This document shows, one piece after another, positions 26,235 through 34,258 of a stretch of 34,258 nt of DNA (position 1 is the stretch's first letter; each line of letters opens with the position of its first letter). The DNA comes from Streptomyces milbemycinicus (lineage in GTDB: Bacteria; Actinomycetota; Actinomycetes; Streptomycetales; Streptomycetaceae). The stretch spans positions 1 through 34,258 of the forward strand of contig NZ_MUNE01000259.1 in NCBI RefSeq assembly GCF_002154605.1, in the 5' to 3' direction. The notes under the pieces are model-generated. The model was not told the origin of the DNA. It searched no databases and saw nothing but the letters and a program-made list of their open reading frames with translations. Both the position numbers and the translations under genes were made by a program.

Positions 26235-26516
26235 ATGCCCCCACGCTCACTGGAGGTCGGTCCCGATGGAATACAGACGGTCCGCACCATCGAAATCCTC
26301 CGAACCGAACGCGGCCTGTCACAACGCCAGTTGGCCGACCGTGTGACCGCCCTCGGCCACCCGATGTCCAACACCATGCTGTCCCGCACCGAACGCGCCC
26401 AACGTCGATGTGATGCCGACGACCTCGTCGCGATCGCCGAAGCCCTCCTCGTCTCGCCTCTCGTGCTGTTGCAGAGGTCGACCGCCACGTGGACGAGGCC
26501 CACCCAGCGCCGCTGA
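26235..26516 (+). CDS. XRE-family transcriptional regulator
   Basis: The 93-residue protein (ATG 26235; an in-frame start at 26214 would add 7) holds one Cro/C1-type HTH: IEILRTERGLSQRQLADRVT then a recognition helix around NTMLSRTERAQRR and LVAIAEALLVSPLVLL. It sits at the divergence point between replication and integration genes and is likely the element repressor. The xis-like gene starts 39 bases after it. Confidence 0.8.
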   Translation: MPPRSLEVGPDGIQTVRTIEILRTERGLSQRQLADRVTALGHPMSNTMLSRTERAQRRCDADDLVAIAEALLVSPLVLLQRSTATWTRPTQRR

Positions 26517-26555
26517 CAGAGGAGCACGCCCCTACCCAGTAAGGACCCGCCCTTC

Positions 26556-26951
26556 TTGCGCCACTCCGACATACCCTCTGCCCTCGCGCGAGGCCTTCCC
26601 GGCACCGAGGGCGAAGTCCCCTTGCCCCGTCTCTACCGCCCCGAAGAAATCGCCGAAGCCCTCGGCTGTTCCGCCTGGTGGGTCAAGGACCGGGCCCGAC
26701 GCGGACTCATCCCGCACACCCGCGTCGGCCGCGCCTACCGCTTCACTGCCGCGCACCTCGCGGAGATTGTCCGCCTCCACGAAGAGCGCCCGAAGCGATC
26801 CGGCACCGGCACATCGCCGAGTCGGGCAGTGACAAGTCCTCCCGCTGCACGAACTCGTGCCGCCCGGTCTCCTGGGCCGACTACGGCCTCGACGCCAGGG
26901 CGTCTGCGGGCTCGACCGCCCCGCCGTACCCAGTACGAGACCGTCGCCTAG
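26556..26951 (+). CDS. Excisionase-like HTH protein
   Basis: The product (TTG start, 131 residues) carries a MerR/excisionase-type winged helix at about 25-75: RLYRPEEIAEALGCSAWWVKDRAR, then GLIPHTRVGRAYRFT. The Arg/Pro/Ala-rich tail is low complexity. An AAGGA lies about 10 bases upstream. Position directly before the integrase and family membership suggest a recombination directionality factor. Confidence 0.75.
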   Translation: MRHSDIPSALARGLPGTEGEVPLPRLYRPEEIAEALGCSAWWVKDRARRGLIPHTRVGRAYRFTAAHLAEIVRLHEERPKRSGTGTSPSRAVTSPPAARTRAARSPGPTTASTPGRLRARPPRRTQYETVA

Positions 26952-26999
26952 CGCGCCCGCGCCCAGTCAGAAGCCAAGAGCAGGGGAGGAAGACGGAAG

Positions 27000-28535
27000 T
27001 TGGGTTTCGCGGAGAAGCGCGGAAACTACTGGCGCGGCCGATACAAGACCGCGCCCGGCAAGCACCTCACGGTCGCCTGCGACAACGGGAAAGCGATCCG
27101 GTTCGCCACCAAGGGCGAGGCCCAGCGCGCCGCGAGCGAGGCCGAGAACAAGTACCGGCGCGGCGGCTGGCGCGACCCGGCACTCGGCCAGGAGACCTTC
27201 GGCGAGTACGCGAACCGCTGGTACGAGGCCCAGGACCTGGCCGCATCGACCATGCAGAACTACAAGCGCCACATCGAGGAGCACCTGCTCCCCGACTTCG
27301 AGGACAAGGCGCTCGCCGGCATCCTGCGCACGGACATCGACCTGTGGGAGAAGAAGGAGAAGGCCGTCTACGCGGCCTCCAGCGTCAAGACCTGGCGCTC
27401 GACGCTCCACCTGATCTTCGAGGACGCGATCGACGAGGGCCTGATCACCTCGAACCCGGCAGCCAGGCGGCGCGGGCGTGGCAAGCGCGCTGGCCGCTCC
27501 CGTGACCGTGGCCCGGAGAAGGTGGTTACCGACCCGCTCGGCATCCTGCTGACCGCGGAGCGCGCTGCCCTGCTCTCCGGTCGTGACGACGAGTTCGTCG
27601 CCGTCGTCCTCAAGGGATACACCGGCATGCGCTGGGGCGAAATCGTCGGCTTGGAGACGGAGTTCGCCCGCCCCGGGGCTGTCCGCGTTGAATGGCAGCT
27701 GTACGAACTCGACACCGGCGAGCTGGTGCGCTGCCCACCCAAGGACGACAGCTACCGCACCATCGACGCGATGGACTGGCTGTCCGCCCTGGTCGCCAAC
27801 CACGTCGCCCGCAAGAAGCCGAAACCTTGCCCGTGTCACGGCAAGACCTACGTCTTCCGTGGCCAGGGCGCGGCCCGCACCGGCGGCCACCAGGGCGCGA
27901 AGCTCATCGACGTCGCACGCCGTGCCGAAGTCTCCACCGGCACGGTGTCCAACGTCCTCAACCACCGCGACCGCGTCACCGAAGCCAAGCGGATGAGGGT
28001 GGAGCAGGCCATCGCGGACCTGGGGTTCGTGCGGGGCGGCGCGGTGTCGCAGCAAGCAGCCCACTGGCGCCGAAATGGCTTCGCGACGTGGCTGTTCACC
28101 CCGGCGGTCTCCGGCTGGTACCCGAAGAAGGCGCCACAGGAAGCCCGCCCCGTCCCCCTGCTCGGCGAGCCCTGGCCCGGCGTCCGCGCCCGAGGTCGCG
28201 GAGCCAGCGACCGGGCCGACGCCTGCTGGCTCCCGATTGCCAAGGGCCTTACACCGCACGGTCTCCGTCACACCCACCGGACCGTGATGGAGGACCTCGG
28301 CACCGAGAAGGTCCTCATGGACGAACGCATGGGCCACATCGACGGCTCCGTCTCGGCGCGCTACGCCCACGTCACCGCCAGCATGCGCAAGCGCCTCATG
28401 CTTAGACTGACCGAGCAATGGGAAACGGCACTCGATGCCCGCCTGGCGATGAGCCTCACTTCACCAATACGAGTACTCGACGATCTCCTGCGTGCACGAA
28501 GGGAGTCCAGAATTCCTGTGGAACACCAATGGTGA
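27000..28535 (+). CDS. int: Tyrosine integrase with inserted LacI-type HTH
   Basis: The 511-residue protein starts at TTG 27000 with GGGGAGG upstream. It has an arm-binding-type N-terminus, a core-binding domain (about 65-150) and the catalytic residues R211 (TGMRWGE), H420-x-x-R423 (HGLRH), H446 (MGHIDG) and Y455 (RYAHV). Between R211 and H420 sits a LacI-type DNA-binding motif, KLIDVARRAEVSTGTVSNVL followed by VTEAKRMRVEQAIADLGFV (301-344), which does not belong to ordinary integrases. It should insert the element into tRNA-Pro. Unusually, it lies 5.7 kb from the nearest att site, separated by cargo genes. A decayed second copy of its 3' part is at 16271-16406. Confidence 0.92.
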   Translation: MGFAEKRGNYWRGRYKTAPGKHLTVACDNGKAIRFATKGEAQRAASEAENKYRRGGWRDPALGQETFGEYANRWYEAQDLAASTMQNYKRHIEEHLLPDFEDKALAGILRTDIDLWEKKEKAVYAASSVKTWRSTLHLIFEDAIDEGLITSNPAARRRGRGKRAGRSRDRGPEKVVTDPLGILLTAERAALLSGRDDEFVAVVLKGYTGMRWGEIVGLETEFARPGAVRVEWQLYELDTGELVRCPPKDDSYRTIDAMDWLSALVANHVARKKPKPCPCHGKTYVFRGQGAARTGGHQGAKLIDVARRAEVSTGTVSNVLNHRDRVTEAKRMRVEQAIADLGFVRGGAVSQQAAHWRRNGFATWLFTPAVSGWYPKKAPQEARPVPLLGEPWPGVRARGRGASDRADACWLPIAKGLTPHGLRHTHRTVMEDLGTEKVLMDERMGHIDGSVSARYAHVTASMRKRLMLRLTEQWETALDARLAMSLTSPIRVLDDLLRARRESRIPVEHQW

Positions 28536-28695
28536 ATGCTGCTGTGCCCCTCGCAGGTCAAGCCAGGGCACAGCTATGTCTCGCGATGCGTCGCCAGGAG
28601 GCCGTCAACCTCGTGAGAGGGTGGTTCGGGATTCTATGAGTTCGTCTCTTCCTGACTTCAACCGTCGGAGGTTTTCCGCCCCGAGTGCGGTTCGC

Positions 28696-31419
28696 CTAGT
28701 CGTTTTTTTCCATGAGACGTAGCCGCACCTTGGGGGGCCCGCTCGCATTCACCCTCTCAAGGATGATCCTGCCTTCGTCCTGCATCCTGCGTAGAAAATT
28801 CTGCCAGGCCGTGGACGGATACTCGCGAACCCAGTCCAACCGCTTGTCTCCAGCTGGTGCATGGTCTCGCGCGTTGATAACGATCGCCCCTCGGGCAAGG
28901 GCGATGTTTGTGAGGTAGAAGTTGTCGATCTCGTCGACATCCTCCGTAGTGTCAGTGGGCAGCCCGAGCGCGTGCTTGATCCTCGATTGTCCGGTGGCCA
29001 ACTCTCCGTGTACCAGCATCTCGAGTACCTGCTGGTACGAATCCCCTACCAACGCGGCACCTGTCGTCTTGGACAGGTCCAGCCGATCGATTCGACTGGC
29101 CGTCAGCGCAAGCTCGACACCGGGACCTACGACCAGGTTCTGGATGTGTGCCTCGTGGAGAGAGACTTTCCCCGATCCGCCGAGTTGTAGGTCCTCCACC
29201 GTGATCCGTCTCGCTGCGCGCGGAGTTGTCGCAGTTGCGTGGACGTGGGCCCACAGCTCGCCGAGGCTGATGGCACCGGGCAGATCCGAGACATAGGTAT
29301 CCACCTCGTTCACCTTCTGCTGGAGTGCCGCGATGAGCGCAGTGGGGGCTTGGCCATGCTCCGCCTGGTAGAGGGAGACGATCAGCTGCGCGCAGAGTGC
29401 CGATACGGGAACGGTGAACAGCAGAGCGGCCGCCTGATCGAGTGGCAGTCGTACGACCTGACGGGCGAGGAACTGCTCAGCGATCGCAAGGTGAGTGAAC
29501 CTGAACGAGAGCTCTTCCTCAGCCCATTCAGCGCTCATCCCACACAGTGCGATTAGTCGGCGTTTCTCCTCTTTGGTGAGATCACGTTCAAGAGCCTGGG
29601 ACGCGGCGAGTTCCAAGTCCTCTTCGGAGACTTCGGGAAGAGCGTTCCGTGCGATCAGTTCTGCCACTTCGGAGAAGATGTCGGCCAGCACGTCCGAACC
29701 GAAGAGGCTGCCCCCTTGCCCTGTCAGCTTGCGGCGTTCGCGTTGCAGGTAGGCATCAACGACAAAATGGAGGAATTCGGATTTTTCGTCAGACCTCGTC
29801 CAGGCGGCGAAGGCCAGGCAAAAGAACGGTGTCGTTAGCAGCTTTTGGACCTCCGCAGGGATTTCCCGCTGCACATCATCGATGGACAGTTGACCAACAA
29901 GCGCTTTCAGCTGCTCGCGCTTCCAAGGCAGCAGCTCGAGAGTCTGAACGTCTGGTGGCCATTCCAGCGCGTTGCGCCGCTCAAGGTTTTGCCGAAGCCT
30001 GGCCTCGGAGTAGCTCGACCGTGCTGACAGGATGACCGTGCCTCTGCCTCGCAGTGCGTCCAGGATGGGTTTCAGGCCGGTGAGTGGGTTGTCGTAGGTG
30101 CGGAATCCGAGGAGTTCGTCGAAGCCATCGATTACCAGGACCGCAAGACCCGCGCGGCATAGTGCGAGCACAGAGCTCTTGTCCAAGATCCGGGTCCGTG
30201 CCATGCGGGCATCGAGAAGGGTGTCCAAGCTGTTAGCGCTGGCTCCGCTGGACGAGATGTAGATCGCCAGAGGATTGATCTCTCCCTCCTGGGTGAGTGA
30301 TTCCCGGGCGAATTGCAGAAGACTGTGGGTCTTACCCGATCCGGCTTCGCCGGTCAGCGTGATGAGGTTCGTGTGCGAGCTGTAAAGACCAGTCTGCTCG
30401 GTGATCCGCTGGCAAGCTTGGGTGATGGTGGCCTCGCCGCCCTCCCCTGCGAGACGGACCTGAGCCGGTACATGAGGGACCTTCTGCTTGAGCTCCGGAA
30501 ACAGCTCCTCCTTGATCGACCCTTCAAGTGCAACCTGCTCATCGAGCTGCTCTAGGAGGCGCTCTTTGAGTAGCTTCCAATTGCAGATCTCTGCAAGGAA
30601 CGCCTGGTACGACTTGGGGCCTGACTCGGACTGCCAGATGCGCGCCTGATCGGCTGTGACCACGAAGCGGTCAACCCGTGGAACCGTTCCACCTGACGTG
30701 CGCAAATCCCAGCGAACCATGATGGGTTGGGGCGGGTCGATCAAGGCCAGGATCGAATCCCGCTCGGCAAAACCGCGGAGATCCTTCTCGATATCCATCG
30801 CGAAGTTTTCCAGCACACGGTCGTTGCTTTGCAGGCCCAGCCTCTGAAGCTGCTCAAGGATTTCAGTGCGGGTGACATCGGTCGCGGGCCCTCGCCGCGG
30901 CCAGTAGTTCGCACATGCCTCGGAGTAGTCGTGCAGTGCGCCCAGCTCGCCGTTGATCGGGAGGAAGAAGGGCTCCAGCCGGTCAACGTGTCCGTGCTCG
31001 TGGATCCCGACGATGCGCTCCGCGTTAGCTGAGACCACCGCATGGAGAGCATCGAGATCGACATTCTGTGGAGTCGGGCCCCCGTGGAACACCTGGTTGC
31101 GCATCCGGCGGATCGATGTCCCATCGGCCACCAAGGTAGTGATGCTGTCGGCGACATCGAGGGCGGCGGACTGGCACGCATCACACTGGAGAGAACCACG
31201 CTGCAGGGTGATGTAGCGCGCCCAGACATCGAGCGATCCCGGAGTCTTCAATTTGGTCGGCCCGTTGGCTGCCGCGGCGCAAAGCAGCCCAAGCACCCGC
31301 AGCTGGAACTCGACGTGTGCCAGTGTCTTGAGGGGCGGCTGCTGGTGGTCCGGTGCTGCGACAAGGTCCGCGATCGTCACGTCGTCTCCATGGGGCACGG
31401 GGCAGGGCAGCATTCTCAC
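28696..31419 (-). CDS. HEPN-NACHT STAND NTPase, predicted defence protein
   Basis: I start at GTG 31419 (ATG 31413 is equally possible), 907 residues; the frame upstream to 32076 only mirrors the divergent gene. The N-terminal helical domain contains R107-N-Q-V-F-H112, the R-N-x-x-x-H pattern of HEPN ribonucleases. The NACHT NTPase follows with Walker A GEAGSGKT (357-364) and Walker B LVIDGFDEL (428-436). A helical region and a C-terminal sensor-like part follow, including a repeat-like VSLHEAHIQNLVVGPG segment and a possible winged helix at the end. Such proteins detect phage products and then cut RNA. It lies alone between integrase and the right end. Confidence 0.85.
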   Translation of the reverse strand: MRMLPCPVPHGDDVTIADLVAAPDHQQPPLKTLAHVEFQLRVLGLLCAAAANGPTKLKTPGSLDVWARYITLQRGSLQCDACQSAALDVADSITTLVADGTSIRRMRNQVFHGGPTPQNVDLDALHAVVSANAERIVGIHEHGHVDRLEPFFLPINGELGALHDYSEACANYWPRRGPATDVTRTEILEQLQRLGLQSNDRVLENFAMDIEKDLRGFAERDSILALIDPPQPIMVRWDLRTSGGTVPRVDRFVVTADQARIWQSESGPKSYQAFLAEICNWKLLKERLLEQLDEQVALEGSIKEELFPELKQKVPHVPAQVRLAGEGGEATITQACQRITEQTGLYSSHTNLITLTGEAGSGKTHSLLQFARESLTQEGEINPLAIYISSSGASANSLDTLLDARMARTRILDKSSVLALCRAGLAVLVIDGFDELLGFRTYDNPLTGLKPILDALRGRGTVILSARSSYSEARLRQNLERRNALEWPPDVQTLELLPWKREQLKALVGQLSIDDVQREIPAEVQKLLTTPFFCLAFAAWTRSDEKSEFLHFVVDAYLQRERRKLTGQGGSLFGSDVLADIFSEVAELIARNALPEVSEEDLELAASQALERDLTKEEKRRLIALCGMSAEWAEEELSFRFTHLAIAEQFLARQVVRLPLDQAAALLFTVPVSALCAQLIVSLYQAEHGQAPTALIAALQQKVNEVDTYVSDLPGAISLGELWAHVHATATTPRAARRITVEDLQLGGSGKVSLHEAHIQNLVVGPGVELALTASRIDRLDLSKTTGAALVGDSYQQVLEMLVHGELATGQSRIKHALGLPTDTTEDVDEIDNFYLTNIALARGAIVINARDHAPAGDKRLDWVREYPSTAWQNFLRRMQDEGRIILERVNASGPPKVRLRLMEKND

Positions 31420-31581
31420 ACGACCGCCTTCCTGCGGATCACGCTTCGCGGTACTGGCGTTGCCTCGCCTGTCTGTCGGGGACCGAATTCCCAAAGGATC
31501 ACGAACCTCCCTCTGAGGAGTGCTCCGGCAGTTGGGCAAAATGCCCGGCGACGGGGGCGACGGACCTGACTCAATAGGCAC

Positions 31582-32424
31582 ATGGAGATTGGGGAGCACT
31601 GGGCCTACCGCGCGAGGCCGAAGGATCTGGGTAGCGAGGTTCGCCAGGTGGAGGTCGTTCGAGTGGGCGGCTCTGGCAGGTCTGGCTGGATCCACGTGCG
31701 TTTTCTGGACGGCGATGCCGCTGGCCTGCAGGAGTGGGTCAGTTCCGGCTCTCTCGTAGCACCGTGGGCGGATGTTGATACGTTCCGCGCGGACGACGCG
31801 GCAGAGTTGGCGCTGGCGGAGTCCTCTCGCCACGTCCGGGGCAGCACGGATTTCGAGGCTGCCCGCATGATCCTCAGCTTCGTCCGTCCGAAGAACAAGC
31901 TGCGCCTGCGCCGAACGGTGGCCGACGCCGGGGTCCTGGAGCTGAGTCGCCTCGATGAGACGGCACCGCTCATCGGCATGGACGTAGCCGACCTCCGCAG
32001 CGACTCCATGGTGTACGAGAACCGCGACGGCATGTGCCTGGCCGGGTGGCCAGTCACCGAGCGCGTCGCCCGCCACGTGGCCGGCCGCCTCGCCGACGAG
32101 ATCCTTCCGGAGGTGGACCGCAAGCAGCAGGGCATCGAGCAGGGGCGCGCCCAGTCCTCCTGGTACTCCTACAGCCGACGGGACGACCGGAAGCTGGACG
32201 CGGAGGCGGCTGTCTTGCGAACCGTCCGGGAGTGGTGTGGCGAAGACAAGGCCGACCGCTACGACGAGTTGGTCGCCCTGCGCGCCGAGGTCATCCGGCT
32301 CGGGGAGCTCGTTGAGAAGGCGGTCAAGGCCCTACGCGATCGAGGTCACGGCGTCATCGCCTCCACCATTGAGCGCGACCTTGGCGTCCATATCGCCACC
32401 CTTGATCCTGATGTGCGTCGATGA
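31582..32424 (+). CDS. Conserved-looking protein of unknown function, 280 residues
   Basis: I do not recognise this family. The first 60 residues (HWAYRARPKDLGSEVRQVEVVRV...GWIHVRFLDGD) look like a small SH3-like beta barrel. The remainder is helical, with a charged segment and a likely short coiled coil near the end (LVALRAEVIRLGELVEKAVKAL). GC preference at third codon positions supports coding. It is divergent from the NACHT gene across 162 bases and overlaps the next, convergent gene by 71 bases, suggesting that the pair travels together. Confidence 0.65.
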   Translation: MEIGEHWAYRARPKDLGSEVRQVEVVRVGGSGRSGWIHVRFLDGDAAGLQEWVSSGSLVAPWADVDTFRADDAAELALAESSRHVRGSTDFEAARMILSFVRPKNKLRLRRTVADAGVLELSRLDETAPLIGMDVADLRSDSMVYENRDGMCLAGWPVTERVARHVAGRLADEILPEVDRKQQGIEQGRAQSSWYSYSRRDDRKLDAEAAVLRTVREWCGEDKADRYDELVALRAEVIRLGELVEKAVKALRDRGHGVIASTIERDLGVHIATLDPDVRR

Positions 32425-33994
32425 TGCCGCGCCACGGGTCTGGCTCCGGTTTGAGAGGCGCCGGCTGTGCCGGAGGCTTCTCCTTCTCCGGCCGGTCCGG
32501 GTGCCAGCCGTCGAGGAACGGGCGCAGCTGCTTTTTCGTCGGCTCCACGTTGAAGTCGCGGGCGGCCAGGCCCTTGCCGTTCGTCGCGGGGTCAAGCTGA
32601 TCGGCCTCCGTGATCCCCCAAGCCGACCACTCACGCAGCCTCTCGACTTCGAGGGCGTCTTCCGATGCGGCGGCGACTTCATCCAGCGCGGCACAGAACG
32701 CCCGGATCTCACCCGCGGCCCGCCACTGTTCAAGCGCCGTGCTGGAGTGCTCAGTCCGTACCGCGTGAACCGCCTTGACCGAAGCCGCACTTACCGCGGC
32801 CTCCCACTCCCGCCGCTCGCGCTGCTCCCGCTCCGCCTCCAGTCGCCGGCGCTCGGCCTCCTGACGCTCCCGCTCCTCTCGCAGACGCCGCTGCTCCGCC
32901 TCCCGTTCCAGCCGCGCCTGTTCCTGCTCCCCCGCGCGTGTCTTCAACGCCTGGAAGATTGAGGCGATCTGCTCCTCCAACGGCTTCTTGGCCGTGTCGG
33001 CCCATTCCTTCTTCCAGCCGTAGCTGTAGCTGTAACCCGAGTTCTCGCTGACCAGCAGCTCCAGTTCGCCGGACGGCTCGAACTTTTGGGCTGGCGTGAC
33101 CCGCTGCCAGTCGTACGTGCGTCGGCCCGGCTGCTTGGGGACGTACCGGACTTGCTTCTGCCGCTCACGGAAGCCGACCTCGTACGTCCTGCCGTGGACA
33201 GTGAGCAGCGGCCTCGGCTGCCTGCGCTTCTTGGACACCGCGATCTCGCCGTACCGCGCGAGTGCCTGATCAGCGAGGAGCCGGATCAGCGCGAGCACCC
33301 TCGGCAGGACCTCCTCGGAGATCTCGAAGGCGCTGTGGTCCTTGGTGACGGCGGCGAGCACGTCCTCGACGTCGGTGATCACGCGGCTGCGCGCCAAGCG
33401 GATCCGATTCCACTCGGTGTCGTCCTCACCGGTCACCCGAAGCAGACCGAGGAAGAAGTCTCCCTTCGCCCGCCCGCTGTACTTCAGGTGGTACCCCTCA
33501 GGGGCGCATTGCCGCGCGGCGTCGAACGCCCTGCGATACCGAGCCCGTTCCTCTGCGCTGGGGTCCGGGATCCGAAGGAATCGTCCGGCTTTCTGCACCT
33601 GCGCGATGAGTGCCGGCCCGACAGCCGCTGGTGACGGGCGCGGAGGTTTCACGGCTCGCTTCGGGGAGGGCTTCGTCTCCGTCGGAGGATCGGCATCCTG
33701 TTGAGGGCCAGGGACAACCGGCGTCTCGGCTCCAGACGCCGCCGCGCGAGGCTTGCGTGGAGCCAGCTCCGGACGGTCGGGATGATGACCGTGCTCCAGG
33801 TAGAAGCGACCCGCGTCAGTGATCTCCGCCTGCCACCTCCCTTTCTTCCTGGGCATGGTCACCAAGCTCCGGTCCCTGAGCGCGCGAGCCGTAGCGGCGA
33901 GCTCGGGGCTGTCCGACGTGACGGGGTCGCTCCCGCCCCCGATGCGCGTGAGGAGTGCGAGCTGCCGGTCATTCAACGGAGACCAAGGGTGCAT
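32354..33994 (-). CDS. Unknown protein with winged-helix-like start and coiled coil
   Basis: The 546-residue protein begins with a probable winged helix (LNDRQLALLTRIGGG to WQAEITDAGRFYLEHGHHP, residues 7-73). After a Pro-rich linker (74-125) comes an unrecognised mixed domain (130-330) and then a highly charged coiled coil (about 338-400, rich in E-R repeats). The C-terminus is unassigned. No enzymatic motif is visible. It may be a DNA-binding or structural protein; its link with the convergent 280-residue gene is only positional. Its promoter should lie between 33995 and 34140. Confidence 0.65.
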   Translation of the reverse strand: MHPWSPLNDRQLALLTRIGGGSDPVTSDSPELAATARALRDRSLVTMPRKKGRWQAEITDAGRFYLEHGHHPDRPELAPRKPRAAASGAETPVVPGPQQDADPPTETKPSPKRAVKPPRPSPAAVGPALIAQVQKAGRFLRIPDPSAEERARYRRAFDAARQCAPEGYHLKYSGRAKGDFFLGLLRVTGEDDTEWNRIRLARSRVITDVEDVLAAVTKDHSAFEISEEVLPRVLALIRLLADQALARYGEIAVSKKRRQPRPLLTVHGRTYEVGFRERQKQVRYVPKQPGRRTYDWQRVTPAQKFEPSGELELLVSENSGYSYSYGWKKEWADTAKKPLEEQIASIFQALKTRAGEQEQARLEREAEQRRLREERERQEAERRRLEAEREQRERREWEAAVSAASVKAVHAVRTEHSSTALEQWRAAGEIRAFCAALDEVAAASEDALEVERLREWSAWGITEADQLDPATNGKGLAARDFNVEPTKKQLRPFLDGWHPDRPEKEKPPAQPAPLKPEPDPWRGIIDAHQDQGWRYGRQGRAQWWRR

Positions 33995-34140
33995 GGCGAT
34001 CGTCGTACCGCCTCAGGTCTGTTCGGCACAAGCCGTGCAGTGACTCATTCGGGGCGCGATGCGTACACCCGCGCTGAGAGGTGGCAGAAGGTCGCTCCCC
34101 GGGGGGCCACCGGGAGCCGGATCCCGAAGATCACACCCGG

Positions 34141-34161
34141 TTGGCTCCCAAATGGCTCCCA
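34141..34161 (+). repeat. Right integrase arm-type direct repeat pair
   Basis: Two copies of [AT]TGGCTCCCA start 11 bases apart, matching 1665-1685 at 20 of 21 positions and in the same orientation. It lies 71 bases inside the right att core. In the excised circle the two pairs would flank the core on either side. Confidence 0.6.
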
Positions 34162-34181
34162 AAACAGAGCCGCAAAGCAAA

Positions 34182-34217
34182 TCATGCCCGGTGCTGATCT
34201 CTCAGCACCGGGCATGA
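34182..34217 (-). terminator. Terminator of the tRNA-Pro transcript, element side
   Basis: A perfect 16-bp inverted repeat (34182-34197 with 34202-34217) with a 4-base loop starts 15 bases beyond the tRNA 3' end in tRNA orientation; a modestly T-rich stretch follows on the minus strand. The element supplies a replacement for the ancestral hairpin at 1468-1504. Confidence 0.7.
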
Positions 34218-34232
34218 CCTGGTGTTTCTCTG

Positions 34233-34258
34233 TCGGGGTGGCGGGATTTGAACCCACG
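34233..34258 (-). tRNA. tRNA-Pro(CGG), 3' end only, continues beyond the window
   Basis: The last 26 bases read on the minus strand as the T-arm (GTGGG/CCCGC around TTCAAAT) and acceptor strand CACCCCG plus discriminator A. The sequence equals the fragment at 1520-1545, whose extension carries anticodon CGG. The 5' half must lie to the right of the window, so I infer that this is the intact tRNA copy and the right att site. Confidence 0.7.

Larger units (their letters stand above)
1519..34258. mobile_element. Integrative element in tRNA-Pro(CGG), about 32.7 kb, defence cargo
   Basis: The element is bounded by direct copies of a tRNA 3' end: 27 identical bases at 1519-1545 and 34232-34258, the second copy cut by the window end. 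It encodes a tyrosine integrase, an excisionase-like protein, an XRE regulator, a helicase loader, a replication-type HTH protein, MobC and a truncated relaxase, which is the usual core of an actinomycete integrative element. No FtsK/TraB-like translocase and no type IV secretion genes are seen. Most of the remaining length is defence-type cargo. Paired 10-bp repeats lie just inside each end. The right boundary cannot be fixed exactly because the rest of the tRNA is outside the window. Confidence 0.85.

Noticed and set aside
26967..28418. 483-residue minus-strand frame opposite the integrase
   Set aside because: Antisense shadow; the integrase motifs are unambiguous.
31420..32076. N-terminal extension of the NACHT frame by about 219 residues
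   Set aside because: It mirrors the well-supported divergent gene at 31582-32424 and has no domain; GTG 31419/ATG 31413 is a better start.
1..34258. CRISPR array
   Set aside because: No regularly spaced repeat series was seen on either strand.

Overview
The base composition (GC-rich, strong G/C preference at third codon positions, many GTG/TTG starts) and the gene content point to a Streptomyces-type actinomycete. Almost the whole window is one integrated element in a tRNA-Pro gene with anticodon CGG. A 3'-end fragment of that tRNA lies at 1519-1561. The same sequence recurs at 34232-34258, where the window cuts through what should be the intact tRNA gene (minus strand). Inside both ends sits a nearly identical pair of 10-bp direct repeats (1665-1685 and 34141-34161), the layout expected of integrase arm sites. 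Chromosomal DNA left of 1519 holds a decayed ornithine cyclodeaminase-family gene and several strong hairpins.

Element layout, left to right. (1) 1774-5246: a two-gene two-component pair, a histidine kinase with GHKL ATPase modules at both ends and a response regulator with an unrecognised, apparently non-DNA-binding output domain. (2) 5669-8317: a C5-cytosine methyltransferase fused to an endonuclease III-like iron-sulfur domain, a convergent overlapping Vsr endonuclease, and a small AbrB-like protein. (3) 8358-15683, minus strand: a tight operon of MORC/MutL-like GHKL ATPase, Z1-type helicase, PD-(D/E)XK nuclease and AIPR protein; with the methylase and Vsr it forms an unusual restriction-modification-like system. 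(4) 16408-21522: a second, diverged ATPase-Z1-nuclease cassette without methylase, Vsr or AIPR. It lies between a decayed integrase fragment (16271-16406) and a relaxase gene cut off after about 154 codons (22047-21586).

(5) 22049-25769: mobilization and replication genes, namely MobC, a membrane protein of the kind seen in actinomycete elements, a DnaC-like helicase loader and a replication-type helix-turn-helix protein that seems frameshifted. (6) 26235-28535: an XRE regulator, an excisionase-like protein and a tyrosine integrase carrying a LacI-type helix-turn-helix insertion. (7) 28696-33994: cargo between integrase and right end, namely a HEPN-NACHT STAND NTPase and two unrecognised proteins, one with a winged-helix-like start and a long coiled coil.

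Taken together this is a defence-island-bearing integrative element. It can probably still integrate and excise. Its relaxase is broken and no DNA translocase is visible, so self-transfer looks lost. The two parallel Z1 cassettes and the kinase/regulator pair are the parts most worth following up. All functional statements are read from motifs and gene order; no database search was run.
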